A stretch of DNA of 64,000 nt from Saprospiraceae bacterium (lineage in GTDB: Bacteria > Bacteroidota > Bacteroidia > Chitinophagales > Saprospiraceae). The notes beneath the pieces are model-generated. The model worked only from the letters and a program-made list of their open reading frames with translations. It was not told the DNA's origin and ran no database searches. Where the stretch lies: assembly GCA_028285545.1 (NCBI GenBank), contig JANQPA010000017.1:1-64000 (forward strand). Reading direction: 5' to 3'. Both the position numbers and the translations under genes were made by a program. Shown here in pieces: positions 8,484 through 17,538 of the stretch; position 1 is the stretch's first letter; each line of letters begins with the position of its first letter.

Positions 8484-9866
8484 TCAACCTTTTTTATCTA
8501 TAAAAAGACGATCAGTAGAAAACATTCGAAGGGCTTCAATACTACCTTTTTTATCCCTCGTAAACTTCATGCGGTACTGATCCAGGCCATCAATTAAGAA
8601 CTCATCTTTTTGGACAGGAATTAATAATCTGGGCGGACGTTCTGGATTAGATCTTTGATAAAATAATTGGCCTTCTGAAAGGTAAATACGGCGATTGCCA
8701 TAAATTCCTTCATATACTTTTAATTCATTAGCCTCGAGGTTTAGGGGATTTTCTAGACTTTGTAGTCTTTTGATTTCCCAGTTAATAGCTTTTAGGCGAT
8801 ATTCATATTGTTTGGGTTTGGGTTTTGATTTTTCTTGCTTAAGTATATTGTCAAGTGCCAAGAGGTGGGCTGTATTAAGGGCTTTTTGACTTTTGCACTT
8901 AATATCAGGTTGAACACCTACACTTTCCCAGTTTTTTTGGGCCTGTGGATGCATTGAGGTAGCGGTGGAAATCATGAGTATGAAATGTTCATCAACAATA
9001 AATTCATCAAAAGAATAGCCAGCTCCATAGGTGGTTTCCCCGATTATTTGGGCTCTGCCGCTGTATTTAAGTGTATGGGCAACGGCTTCCCCTCCGGAAG
9101 CTGTTCTGCCATTGACTAAAACATACATTGGGGTGTCTTCAATTTTTCGATAGGATAATTGCTCATAAGTGTAGACTTTATTTTCCTCAAGTCCCTGCTT
9201 TGTTCTTCTAAAACCATTAGCAATATGAGTTTTGGGAGGGAAAAAATAGCTCAAAAAGAGATCAATCCCTTCTGCATATCCACCCGGACAATCTCTTAAA
9301 TCCAGAATAATGGCATCCGAATCAGCTACAAACTCTAACACGGCTGCCATCTTTTTCTCATAATCAGGCGCATAACTAGGCGGTAAAAATTGCTCGATTT
9401 TAAAATAGCCAATATTGCCATTGAGTCTCCTAACTTCCGGAAATCGATAATTTTCATAAATTTCAATGGCCAAGAGTTCCGAAACTATTTCTTCTTCTGC
9501 CCTTTGATTTTGGGACTTTTTCTTATTGGCCATCTTGATCTCCTTTGGTGCCAGGCGGAAACCAATATGCCGATCTTGAAAATTGGACCTTAAATCCTTG
9601 GTTAGCTCTTGAGCCAGAGTTTTAGCGTTTTTGATCCCATTATACTTTCCTTCTTGTAAGTTTTTTTGCAATAAGTCTCCCATTTCTAAGCTCACCTCTT
9701 CAAACAAATAGTGCTTTTGTAGAAGGGCTTGTGATTCCTTAATTAAGGCAGGTACATCAATTTTATGAATGGGAATGTCATCAGAATTTTGGGATTTTAA
9801 GGATGCCCAAAGGCCGAAAGTAAATAGCAGGATTAAGATGGGTGTTTTCTTTTGTAAAAAAGACAT
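8484..9866 (-). CDS. S41-family peptidase (C-terminal-processing/tricorn-like)
   Basis: A secreted protease of 460 residues. The N-terminal signal or anchor (PILILLFTFGLWASLKSQ) is followed by an IRBP-like helical segment and the S41 core. NIGYFKIEQFLPPSY begins the core, DAIILDLRDCPGGYAEG is the conserved strand-turn, and NGRTASGGEAVAH holds the probable catalytic serine in TASGGE. GETTYGAGYSFDE follows. The lysine of CtpA-type dyads is replaced in the GETT motif, which suggests the tricorn/IRBP subgroup. A beta-rich tail of about 110 residues (VYEGIYGNRRIYL) follows the core. It is one of three S41 proteins in the window. Confidence 0.9.
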   Translation of the reverse strand: MSFLQKKTPILILLFTFGLWASLKSQNSDDIPIHKIDVPALIKESQALLQKHYLFEEVSLEMGDLLQKNLQEGKYNGIKNAKTLAQELTKDLRSNFQDRHIGFRLAPKEIKMANKKKSQNQRAEEEIVSELLAIEIYENYRFPEVRRLNGNIGYFKIEQFLPPSYAPDYEKKMAAVLEFVADSDAIILDLRDCPGGYAEGIDLFLSYFFPPKTHIANGFRRTKQGLEENKVYTYEQLSYRKIEDTPMYVLVNGRTASGGEAVAHTLKYSGRAQIIGETTYGAGYSFDEFIVDEHFILMISTATSMHPQAQKNWESVGVQPDIKCKSQKALNTAHLLALDNILKQEKSKPKPKQYEYRLKAINWEIKRLQSLENPLNLEANELKVYEGIYGNRRIYLSEGQLFYQRSNPERPPRLLIPVQKDEFLIDGLDQYRMKFTRDKKGSIEALRMFSTDRLFIDKKG

Positions 9867-10075
9867 AAGTTATTTTTTGATTAAATAATTAGGTCAAAAT
9901 AAATAGCAGCCTGGTGATTGAAAAGGGGAGTGGATGGATAGAAGTATTTGCTATTTCAGTTTTTTAGAATTTTTTTTGAGCCGTTTTACCATTTGATCCC
10001 ATCCATTTAAATGATTTTGGTGTCGTTTCATCAACTTATGTCTCAATTGGTATTCATTCTAGCTAAATTGTGTAT

Positions 10076-11155
10076 ATGGAAAAACAAGTGGAAAAGGCCA
10101 TACATCTTACCCTATGGCTGGTATTTGGGGGATTGCAGTATTCCAATGCAGGACGAATAACCAGAGTGTATACCAATGCAGAAGGGGATCAAATTAACTC
10201 TGTCAGCTATGACTCAACTATGCTAATTGTATTGGCAATTGATTTGGTGGCTAAAATCATACTATTTTATGGTAATGTTTATTTTCTGGGACCAAAGTCA
10301 AAAAATGATGCTTCAGCCCCCTATTCACTGCTGGTACGGCGCACTTTATTGTTCATCGGCACTCTTATATTTGCGGGGCTTATTAATTATTTTATTCTAT
10401 ACAAAGCTTCCACCTCATTCAATTCCAGGGATTTAGCCTATGATTATACGCTCCCTTATAGTTTGGTATTTCACTTTTTGATTTTTCTTTTATCAATAGG
10501 TTATTCTTCCATGATTCAAAGCAAGGAAAATGAACAATTAAAAGAGCGGCTACAGCAAGAGAACCTGAGTACTGAGCTCAAGTTTTTGAAAGCTCAAATT
10601 CACCCTCATTTCTTTTTTAATACATTGAATAATATTTATGGTATTGTTCGAAAACATGAACAACCCGAAGCCGCGAAAAGTATTGCTCAATTGTCGAGGA
10701 TAATGAGATATATGATCTATGAAAGCAATGCCGACCGAGTTTTCTTAAAGCGAGAATTGGAGCATATAAAAGACTTTATCCAACTGCAAAAATTGAGGTT
10801 AAAAGATCCTGGGATTATTGAAACTCATTTGCATCTTTTGGAGAAGCAAAATGAAAAAAGAATTGCTCCCATGCTGTTAATGCCCTTTGTAGAAAATGCA
10901 TTTAAATTCGGAATTAGCAATTCTCAGCCCAGTAAAATATTAATTAAAGCTTCCATGCCTTTAAAAGATCAATTCAATTTCCAGGTCATCAATACCAAGC
11001 ATAAACGGAATCAACATCAGGATCAGTTAGAGGGAGGAGTAGGTTTAGCAAACGTAAAAAGGAGGATTGAACTTCTTTACCCTAAGCAACATCAATTATT
11101 GATAGAGGATGACCTGGAATATCGTGTAACTTTAAAAATCCAATTAAATGGCTAA
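10076..11155 (+). CDS. LytS-type sensor histidine kinase
   Basis: The ATG at 10076 is preferred to the GTG two codons earlier. Three or four membrane helices (about residues 10-25, 47-68, 84-104 and 122-140) precede a coiled linker and the His_kinase (PF06580) domain. The phospho-acceptor is in KAQIHPHFFFNTLNNIYG, and the ATPase lobe has MPFVENAFKFG (N-box) and GGVGLANVKRRIELLY. It presumably phosphorylates the LytTR regulator encoded immediately downstream, whose ATG at 11148 overlaps the end of this gene by 8 bases. The signal is unknown. Confidence 0.93.
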   Translation: MEKQVEKAIHLTLWLVFGGLQYSNAGRITRVYTNAEGDQINSVSYDSTMLIVLAIDLVAKIILFYGNVYFLGPKSKNDASAPYSLLVRRTLLFIGTLIFAGLINYFILYKASTSFNSRDLAYDYTLPYSLVFHFLIFLLSIGYSSMIQSKENEQLKERLQQENLSTELKFLKAQIHPHFFFNTLNNIYGIVRKHEQPEAAKSIAQLSRIMRYMIYESNADRVFLKRELEHIKDFIQLQKLRLKDPGIIETHLHLLEKQNEKRIAPMLLMPFVENAFKFGISNSQPSKILIKASMPLKDQFNFQVINTKHKRNQHQDQLEGGVGLANVKRRIELLYPKQHQLLIEDDLEYRVTLKIQLNG

Positions 11156-11882
11156 TCCTGAGCAACACCTTAAAATGAATTGTCTTGCCTTAGATGATGA
11201 ACCAATGGCATTGGATATTCTTCGTGATTACATCCAGGCTACTCCCTTTTTACATCTTCAAGCCTATTTTGATGATGCACTTAAGGCATTAAGTTATCTC
11301 CATCTTAATAAGGTCGATCTTTTGTTTATTGATATTAACATGCCGGACCTTAATGGCCTCCAGCTTATCCGGAGTTTGAAACAACAACCCTTAATAATTT
11401 TTACAACAGCATATTCGGAATATGCTATTGAGGGTTTTGAATTAGAAGCCATAGATTATTTACTCAAGCCCTTTGAGTTTGACCGTTTTATCAAGGCATG
11501 TTCCAAAGCGATGAGAGCCTATCAGTTGCAAATGCCTCCAAAACTTCCAGAACATCCAGAATCGCTAAATGAAGATAAATTTTTGCTGGTAAAAAGTGGG
11601 GCAAAAACGCACCAGATTAGAATGGAAGATATTCAATGGCTGGAAGCTTCGGGTAACTACACTATTTTTTATTTAAAAAAGAAAAAAATAATGTCTCTCT
11701 TACACTTTGGAGAAATTGCCTCAAAACTGCCTCAAGATATTTTTTTCCGGGTGCATCGATCTTTTATTGTCTCCAAATTTCATGTGGACATTCTTGAACC
11801 TCACCAATTGTGGATAGGGAAAAAGAAAATACCCATCAGCAGATCGCGGAGAAAAGCTTTTTTTGAGCGATATCAGCCTTGA
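11148..11882 (+). CDS. LytTR-family response regulator
   Basis: The protein has a receiver domain (about residues 10-125) with the acidic pair LALDDE, the phospho-aspartate in LLFIDINMPDLNG, the TTAYSEYA threonine and the YLLKPF lysine. A LytTR DNA-binding domain (about 145-240) includes LEASGNYTIFYL and FFRVHRSFIVS. Translation is probably coupled to the kinase through the 8-base overlap; the ATG at 11175 (MNCLALDDE) is an alternative start. Targets are unknown. LytTR proteins usually bind paired direct repeats upstream of their targets. Confidence 0.93.
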   Translation: MANPEQHLKMNCLALDDEPMALDILRDYIQATPFLHLQAYFDDALKALSYLHLNKVDLLFIDINMPDLNGLQLIRSLKQQPLIIFTTAYSEYAIEGFELEAIDYLLKPFEFDRFIKACSKAMRAYQLQMPPKLPEHPESLNEDKFLLVKSGAKTHQIRMEDIQWLEASGNYTIFYLKKKKIMSLLHFGEIASKLPQDIFFRVHRSFIVSKFHVDILEPHQLWIGKKKIPISRSRRKAFFERYQP

Positions 11883-12533
11883 AAATGTTAGATGAAATTC
11901 AATGCAGGTAAATGAATAGGTTTTAGAATTTTTGGAAGGTTAAATTTTAGATAGATTATATTGCAGGGTTTAGTTTTTAAGTGGTCTATTCTGGAAATGA
12001 GCTGTTTAAATAAAGGGATGTTCGGGAGGTTAATTAAACTTTGTTTTTGCGAACGCTTTTTTATAACTCATTTCAGGCGATTTTTCCGCTGTTTATGGAG
12101 AAAAAGGAAAGTTTGTTTAATGGGTCGTTTTTGTGGACTATTGTCCGTTGATTAAATGATTCCAAACGGCAATAGCCGCTTATCTAACGAATACTTACTC
12201 AGAGAATCTTATTTTAATTCAAAAAACAAGATGAGGACCCAGGTTTTCCCTTTAACGTATGAGAGCAAGAAAAGAATTGGTGTTCACCCCCTTGGCTTTG
12301 ATGCAATTTTTCCAACTTAGATGAAAAAAGTGCTAGGCATTATTAGGGCATAGTAGAAGTAAAACGACTTATATTTATTTATACTTATATCACCCAAAAA
12401 GGGAGCAAGAAGCTTTGTATTCCACTTGATTTTTTAGATCTTGATAATGAAAAGGCTCTACCTAACGATGATAAATCGTCAACATGAACAATTAGTTATA
12501 GCTTAATCTGCACCTTTTGTTCGGATACAAAAA
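11883..12533. other. Intergenic region without supported genes
   Basis: About 650 bases with no convincing coding sequence: the longest open stretch (11961-12155) has an arginine/phenylalanine-rich composition unlike a protein. Positions 11925-11975 share the core GGTTAAATTTTA and loosely matching flanks with 8330-8390. The left boundary of the AT-rich accessory stretch probably lies in this gap. Confidence 0.5.
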
Positions 12534-12573
12534 CATTGAACTAAACCGCCGATTCCGGCGGTTTAGTTCAATG
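12534..12573. terminator. Perfect 18-base hairpin with ATTC loop
   Basis: CATTGAACTAAACCGCCG is followed by ATTC and its exact reverse complement. It lies 41 bases upstream of the ATG of the DUF5648 gene. It could terminate transcription arriving from the left or be a mobile-element end. The run of T expected of an intrinsic terminator is absent on either side. Confidence 0.7.
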
Positions 12574-12614
12574 CTAAGTCGCAATGAAACTTAACTTCAT
12601 TAAATTATTTTAAT

Positions 12615-13532
12615 ATGGCTGGAAATCACTTTTACACTCTTGACAGTCAGGGAGAACTTGCTCCCGAGTCAGGATATGATTATGAAGGAATAGCTTGTTA
12701 TGCACATGGCAATCAAGTTCCGGGCACTGTTCCGCTTTATCGATGGTTTCATCCTTCTATTGGAGATCACTTTTATACTCAAGATGCAAAAGGGGAGGCT
12801 GCTCCTTCTAGTGGTTATCAATATGAAGGAATAGCTTGTTATGTTTTTGCAGGTCAATCATTAGGTACCGTACCATTTTACCGATGGTTTCATCCCAACA
12901 CAGGAGATCATTTTTATACGATGGCATCATCAGGTGAACTAGCTTCCCAATCTGGTTACATCCCTGAGGGAGTTGCCTGCTTTGTATACCCAAGTCCAAT
13001 TAACAACAGCCAACCCTTGTATAGATGGTTCCAAGTAGGATTCATGACTAGATTCACCTATGATAATAATATCACAGATGAACAAAGGGAGAGATTGATT
13101 GCGAGGCATCAATTTGCATTGAATCAAATACGTGGATGCAACTCTTTAAACCCTGAAGAGAAAAGAAATTTGCTTCAGACTTATGTTAGACCCATACAAC
13201 ATAGTACCATTGATGATGCCAATGTTTTCGGCAGAGCAAGAATTAATGGGAATAGGATATGGATTAATATCGATAATCTCTTTCCTTTTGGTGACAATGA
13301 AATTTCACAGACATTAATCCATGAAATGATGCATTGCGCTGGATATACACACCCTCAAAGAACTAACAATGATCGACCTGGTGATAATGGAGCTTATTAC
13401 AGTACGCCACCGCTTAGATCAGAAATATGCATTGCAGGAGCACAAAGTGATGTGGTAAAAGTTAATGATATTGATAAGGAGGTGAGTTGTTCAATAGTAA
13501 ATAACGAATGTACTATTGGTCCAATCAATTAG
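12615..13532 (+). CDS. DUF5648-repeat protein with C-terminal metzincin-like protease motif
   Basis: Residues 1-135 comprise nearly three copies of a 47-residue unit of the DUF5648 type (YRWFHPSIGDHFYTQDAKGE, then SGYQYEGIACY). The first copy lacks its YRWF start, because the protein begins at GNHFYT. After a short fourth YRWF start, residues about 150-305 form a separate domain with HEMMHCAGYTH at 236-246, the HExxHxxGxxH zinc signature of metzincin peptidases. No signal peptide or lipobox is present. The repeats are known from secreted hydrolases and are thought to bind surfaces. I infer a zinc protease; how it is exported is open. A perfect hairpin lies just upstream. Confidence 0.8.
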   Translation: MAGNHFYTLDSQGELAPESGYDYEGIACYAHGNQVPGTVPLYRWFHPSIGDHFYTQDAKGEAAPSSGYQYEGIACYVFAGQSLGTVPFYRWFHPNTGDHFYTMASSGELASQSGYIPEGVACFVYPSPINNSQPLYRWFQVGFMTRFTYDNNITDEQRERLIARHQFALNQIRGCNSLNPEEKRNLLQTYVRPIQHSTIDDANVFGRARINGNRIWINIDNLFPFGDNEISQTLIHEMMHCAGYTHPQRTNNDRPGDNGAYYSTPPLRSEICIAGAQSDVVKVNDIDKEVSCSIVNNECTIGPIN

Positions 13533-13798
13533 AAGTGGCTAATAAACAATAAAATGAATACGCTTATTATCTCCGTTGAAATTGAATACCAGTAGAAAGT
13601 ATTTGACTTTTTAGGAGATTTATGAGCAAACTCATTTTATTTGGGCTTTAGTGTTTAATAAAACAGTCCAATTCAAATTTATAAAACTCCCAAATCTACT
13701 TCCAGCAAAGACTTTGAGCTAAATTTTGGAATTTAATTTTTATTTCGAAAAAACCAACCTTTTTTTATACTTTATAATTGAATTCTAGTCTTTAAAAA
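13533..13798. other. AT-rich intergenic region
   Basis: No gene, hairpin or repeat is supported between the metzincin-like gene and the first recombinase palindrome. The sequence is strongly AT-rich. Confidence 0.5.
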
Positions 13799-13836
13799 TT
13801 TTCCTATTTAACCGTATATTCGGTTAATTGGGAAAA
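13799..13836. repeat. Palindromic site A: 16-base arms around a 6-base spacer
   Basis: TTTTCCTATTTAACCG is followed by TATATT and CGGTTAATTGGGAAAA, with 14 of 16 positions complementary. Inverted arms around a 6-base spacer are the geometry of tyrosine-recombinase core sites such as dif. Site B at 14020-14046 shares the half-site TTTCCTATTTAAC. Confidence 0.75.
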
Positions 13837-14019
13837 AGTTTGAATGGATATTTTAAATATCTGCCATCTCTCCATTTTGAATAAGATTTAATTTTTCATC
13901 TGATCAAAAAGGCCTCATTAATCTGAACCGGCTTATTACTTGAGATTTATAGATCAATGGTTATCCATTATTGGTTTAATTATAGGCGCTTTCCTGATCG
14001 ATGACTTCTTTCTCATATC

Positions 14020-14046
14020 TTTCCTATTTAACAGTTAAATGGGAAA
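14020..14046. repeat. Palindromic site B directly before the recombinase start
   Basis: TTTCCTATTTAAC and GTTAAATGGGAAA flank a single A, with 12 of 13 positions complementary. It ends 2 bases before the ATG at 14049 and covers the GGGAAA that would be the ribosome-binding site, so bound recombinase could repress its own translation or transcription. It shares the left half-site with site A 220 bases upstream. Confidence 0.7.
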
Positions 14047-14048
14047 AA

Positions 14049-14645
14049 ATGCAGATTAACGATCTTATAGATATTTATTCCGGAGAGCGAAGGTATCTCA
14101 ACCGGGAAGAACGTAAAGCTTTTAAAAATGCGGCCATTTATATGGCACCCGATATTCGAACTTATTGTCTGATGATCTATTATACTGGATGTCGTTTAGG
14201 AGAAGCATTAGAGATTACTCCAGATAGATTAGATTATGATGAACGCAGGGTTTTACTCAGGACACTAAAACAAAATAGAAAAAATCCGAATAAGCCAGAT
14301 GGATATAGATTAGTGGAACTTCCAGTTGAATATATGGCCTTTTTGGAATGCTGGTATAAGGCTCGAACCAGGAAAGGGAGTAAAACTGGAAATAAAAGGC
14401 TCTGGAATTTTACCAGTAGAACCGCTCAGAACTATATCAAAAAGGTGATGAATGCCGCAGAGATATCTGGCAAGAAGGCTTCATCCAGGGGCTTACGTCA
14501 TTCTATGGGCGTGATGCTCGCTCTGGACAAGGTTCCTTTAAATGTCATTCAAGACATCCTGGGACACAAATTCCCTGAGAGTACTCAAATCTATATGAAG
14601 GTTCTTGGGGAAGATCGGCGGCGCTTGATTGAGAATGTTTGGTAG
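14049..14645 (+). CDS. Minimal tyrosine recombinase (catalytic domain only)
   Basis: The ATG at 14049 (MQINDLIDIYSGE) is preferred over 14001, because the first 16 codons read through palindromic site B. The 198 residues are almost only catalytic domain: Arg I in YYTGCRLGEALEIT, box II in RGLRHSMGVMLALDKV (the usual His before LRH is Arg), the LGH histidine in DILGHKFPES, and the tyrosine in QIYMKV. The N-terminal SAM-like core-binding domain found in typical integrases is absent. It may be a self-contained small recombinase or a truncated derivative. Palindromic sites A and B immediately upstream are candidate recombination sites or operators. Confidence 0.85.
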   Translation: MQINDLIDIYSGERRYLNREERKAFKNAAIYMAPDIRTYCLMIYYTGCRLGEALEITPDRLDYDERRVLLRTLKQNRKNPNKPDGYRLVELPVEYMAFLECWYKARTRKGSKTGNKRLWNFTSRTAQNYIKKVMNAAEISGKKASSRGLRHSMGVMLALDKVPLNVIQDILGHKFPESTQIYMKVLGEDRRRLIENVW

Positions 14646-14842
14646 AGGATTTTTCTTTTCTAGTTAGTGGAAGGGGAATAACTGCTTTACTACAATAACA
14701 GGTCTTAAAAATTCAGCCTTAGCAGACTACCTGCCTAAAAATATATCTGATTCTAGCTGGCGTTTGTCGATTATCTGCATATCCAGTGGAACTTCTAGGA
14801 GGGTAAATTGGGTTCTATATATTGGGCCAAAAAATCATTGCT

Positions 14843-15430
14843 ATGCTTGAAATTATAGAGCTTATTGGAAAGGTTATTGGGATAACGAAGAAGATGTTTC
14901 GCAGAGGTCAAAAATTGTTTAGCTTGAAAGGCTATTGGTATGGTAGTTTCGTTTCGCAAGGACAGCCAGTTATTGAGTTTTACCGTTTCGTCCATAAAGG
15001 TGAGAAAGTCTTTTTCCGATGGCAGCATTATAAGAAGGGATTAAATAGAATTGTAAGGGGAAAAGGATCTGGATGTTGCCTTGGAAACAAAGTCAACTTG
15101 ATCTATTGGGTTGAACGAACGAACTTATCCGGCACAATAGTTTTGAAAGTCAGTGACACTGTGGAGGAGAGAATGATGGGATCATTTCTCGAAATAAGAG
15201 GATCACACTATCTCTTTCCTGATAATCAAGATTCTATGGTATTCCGCCGGTTAAAGCCCTTGCCATTTTGGAAGAAAATATCATTTTTAGTTAAAAATAA
15301 GCCAATGTTCGCGAGCTACGAGGAGGCCATTGAGTTTACTGGAAAAGAGCCGATCGATTGCGAAAAATCTACACTGGAGCTTCCCCGTCTTTTCGAGAAA
15401 ATTACCCAAGAAGATGTGATAGGAATCTGA
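14843..15430 (+). CDS. Uncharacterised beta-strand-rich protein
   Basis: I do not recognise this family. The ATG at 14843 is chosen over the TTG at 14822. The 195-residue product begins with a short amphipathic helix (IIELIGKVIGITKKMFRRGQ). About nine predicted strands follow (KGYWYGSF, VIEFYRFVH, KVFFRWQHY, CCLGNKVNLIYWVE, GTIVLKVSD, MMGSFLEIRG), a spacing like small beta-barrel or lipocalin-type sensor folds. The C-terminal 50 residues are helical. No transmembrane segment or catalytic signature is seen. It lies about 200 bases after the recombinase in the accessory stretch. A ligand-binding cytoplasmic barrel is only a guess. Confidence 0.55.
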   Translation: MLEIIELIGKVIGITKKMFRRGQKLFSLKGYWYGSFVSQGQPVIEFYRFVHKGEKVFFRWQHYKKGLNRIVRGKGSGCCLGNKVNLIYWVERTNLSGTIVLKVSDTVEERMMGSFLEIRGSHYLFPDNQDSMVFRRLKPLPFWKKISFLVKNKPMFASYEEAIEFTGKEPIDCEKSTLELPRLFEKITQEDVIGI

Positions 15431-15582
15431 TTTCAATTCATCCCTAATTAATATTTTCCTAGTTATATTGTTCCCCTTCTGTCCGATGGATCAGGAAAGT
15501 TATTGCACCTTCAAAAAAAACACCTCCTTTTTTTCATAATTTAGTAGACAATTCATATCTCTCATTTTTAAATTTAATTAAA

Positions 15583-16416
15583 ATGAAGAAAAGGTGTTTT
15601 ATTGCTTACTTCTGTGTTTTTCAAATATTAAATTTAAATATTAACCCTAAGCCTATTGAAACCATTCAATGCAATAATCAGGAATACTACTTAGTTGTAA
15701 ATAGAGAGGCTAATGGAAAGTATTTTCTTTTTAAGATACCAGAGAAAATGGCTCATTCACTAAATACAAAAGATATAAGTGATATTATCAATATATATAG
15801 GTCGACGCCAAAAAATGCTGAACGGTTCATTAATATTTACAATAAACGCTTTCGAAAAAAATATAACTATAAAGCTAATTGGAATAATCTAGTGCTGATA
15901 AATGGCATGCCAGACCATAAGGTTAAAAATATCCCTATTACCGGTGTTAGACCTGGGCATATTGTAATTGGAATCGTTTTAATTGCAAAACAAGATTTCA
16001 GAGGAGAAATTTTTAAAAATATAGAAGACATTAAATACCTTTTGGTAAGGTCTATTGATTCAGGAAAATATGACCCTTATTCCTCTAGATATGATGTGGG
16101 AATAATTAACAGGAAACTACCTGCTGGATATTTTGCAGTAAGTGAGCTTCCTTTTGGACAAGAGTCTGCGGGTGTAATTACTATTGTCTCTAAACGTATA
16201 GTAAATAGAAAAATACCCGCTTCATATGTGGGGGGAGGGGAAACAGAGGTTTCGAAATGGGTCACTACTTATGTTATCAACTTATCGCTTTTTAATATTG
16301 ATATAGGGCATAACTGGGAAAATATAAGGTATAAATATTCAATAATACATTACACAGATCCAAAAATAAAAGGTAAAGAGGTGAAAGATCTGCCTCCTCT
16401 TATGCTTCAATATTGA
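15583..16416 (+). CDS. Uncharacterised AT-rich exported-like protein
   Basis: This 277-residue protein is unrecognised. It starts with a short basic N-terminus and a hydrophobic stretch (KKRCFIAYFCVFQILNLN) that could be a weak signal peptide. The rest is rich in Ile, Asn, Lys and Tyr, consistent with low-GC DNA unlike the flanking genes. An internal similarity is visible between INRKLPAGYFAVSE (about residue 170) and VNRKIPASYVGGGE (about 207). There are no cysteine pairs, catalytic motifs or membrane helices. The composition suggests recent transfer together with its neighbours. Confidence 0.5.
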   Translation: MKKRCFIAYFCVFQILNLNINPKPIETIQCNNQEYYLVVNREANGKYFLFKIPEKMAHSLNTKDISDIINIYRSTPKNAERFINIYNKRFRKKYNYKANWNNLVLINGMPDHKVKNIPITGVRPGHIVIGIVLIAKQDFRGEIFKNIEDIKYLLVRSIDSGKYDPYSSRYDVGIINRKLPAGYFAVSELPFGQESAGVITIVSKRIVNRKIPASYVGGGETEVSKWVTTYVINLSLFNIDIGHNWENIRYKYSIIHYTDPKIKGKEVKDLPPLMLQY

Positions 16417-16694
16417 CGAAAATAAAGCTTTGCTAGATTAAGAACTATGGTAAGAATGGTACAAATTCTTAAGAGAATATGGATCGATATTTATAACAAC
16501 ACAAAAGCTATTGACCATATTTTAAAACGGTTAATTGAGGGGCACAGGAAATGGTTAACTGTTTACCCTCTCATTCCTTCTTAAGGATTTTTTGTGAGTT
16601 TAATTTCATTATACTTATCAACTACTTCAACATGTCCAAAGTATGGTTCTGAGTTAAAAGAGAAGGCTTTAATTTTTTGGTATTAGCCAATAAA

Positions 16695-17171
16695 TTATTT
16701 ACATGTGGTGATTTCAATAGTCCGATTTGCATTTTCAGGTTCAATTACACAATAACCCACGCCACGAGCTTGGTACGGGCTATCATGGTAATATCTTATT
16801 CTAACATGATCTTCATCATAACAGCCATCTGTATCTTTTCCAGGTTGATTGACAGTTATTGCAATAGGCTCCAAGTTTTTAGTAACAATATTGACCCTCC
16901 ATTCATCGTCGTTGAAACGACCATTTGTACAATCACAATCTTTTACTATAAGGTAAACTCCTATATCAGATGAATTTGTTTGTATTCCAAATGGTTCACC
17001 AAATTTAACGCCAATATCCCGAAGACTTGCTTCATCTGCCAGAGTTATTGAGTTTGATGTAATAAAATCTCGCACGAATTCTTGTTTACAATCTTGGCTA
17101 TCATCCGAGTTTTTAGTACAAGATGATAACAAAGAAATCAGAACAATTATTAATGTTAAATATTTTCCCAT
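16695..17171 (-). CDS. Small cysteine-rich lipoprotein
   Basis: The internal ATG at 17169-17171 gives a textbook lipoprotein signal (MGKYLTLIIVLISLLSSC), so the longer frame reaching 17243 is rejected. The mature part is about 140 residues with an Asp/Asn-rich beta-type composition and several cysteines (DCKQEF, VKDCDCTNG, DGCYDED, GYCVIE, ITTCK), probably forming disulfides in the periplasm or at the cell surface. The family is unknown. It is the only minus-strand gene of the accessory stretch. Confidence 0.65.
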   Translation of the reverse strand: MGKYLTLIIVLISLLSSCTKNSDDSQDCKQEFVRDFITSNSITLADEASLRDIGVKFGEPFGIQTNSSDIGVYLIVKDCDCTNGRFNDDEWRVNIVTKNLEPIAITVNQPGKDTDGCYDEDHVRIRYYHDSPYQARGVGYCVIEPENANRTIEITTCK

Positions 17172-17538
17172 TATTTTCAAAAATAGGAATTTATCTAGAT
17201 AAACTTTAATGCGATCATTTGAAAGCGATGTAACTTGAGCCATAGTTTTTATTAAAAATAACTATTCTTTTTATTTGATGCCAAAATTAAATTTGCATAT
17301 GATTTTGCTTTATCTGTCCGGTAGTTCCCGAATAAAAACAGCTGGTGTCCATCGATTGGTGACCAACTATTCTGTTTTCTACCAGGAGAAGACAATAGTT
17401 TATTCCTTACTAGGAATGAAGAAACACCTCTATGTATCTGGTATATCATTCTAGAGATATTATCTAATTTTTTTAATTCTTGCCTTATATATACGTAGCT
17501 TTTATAGGCCACAATTTTTAATAAAAAAAGAAAAGGAA

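Noticed and set aside
11961-12155. 64-codon reading frame
   Set aside because: The translation is rich in Phe, Arg, Cys and Leu, starts with TTG and has no ribosome-binding site or homologous look.
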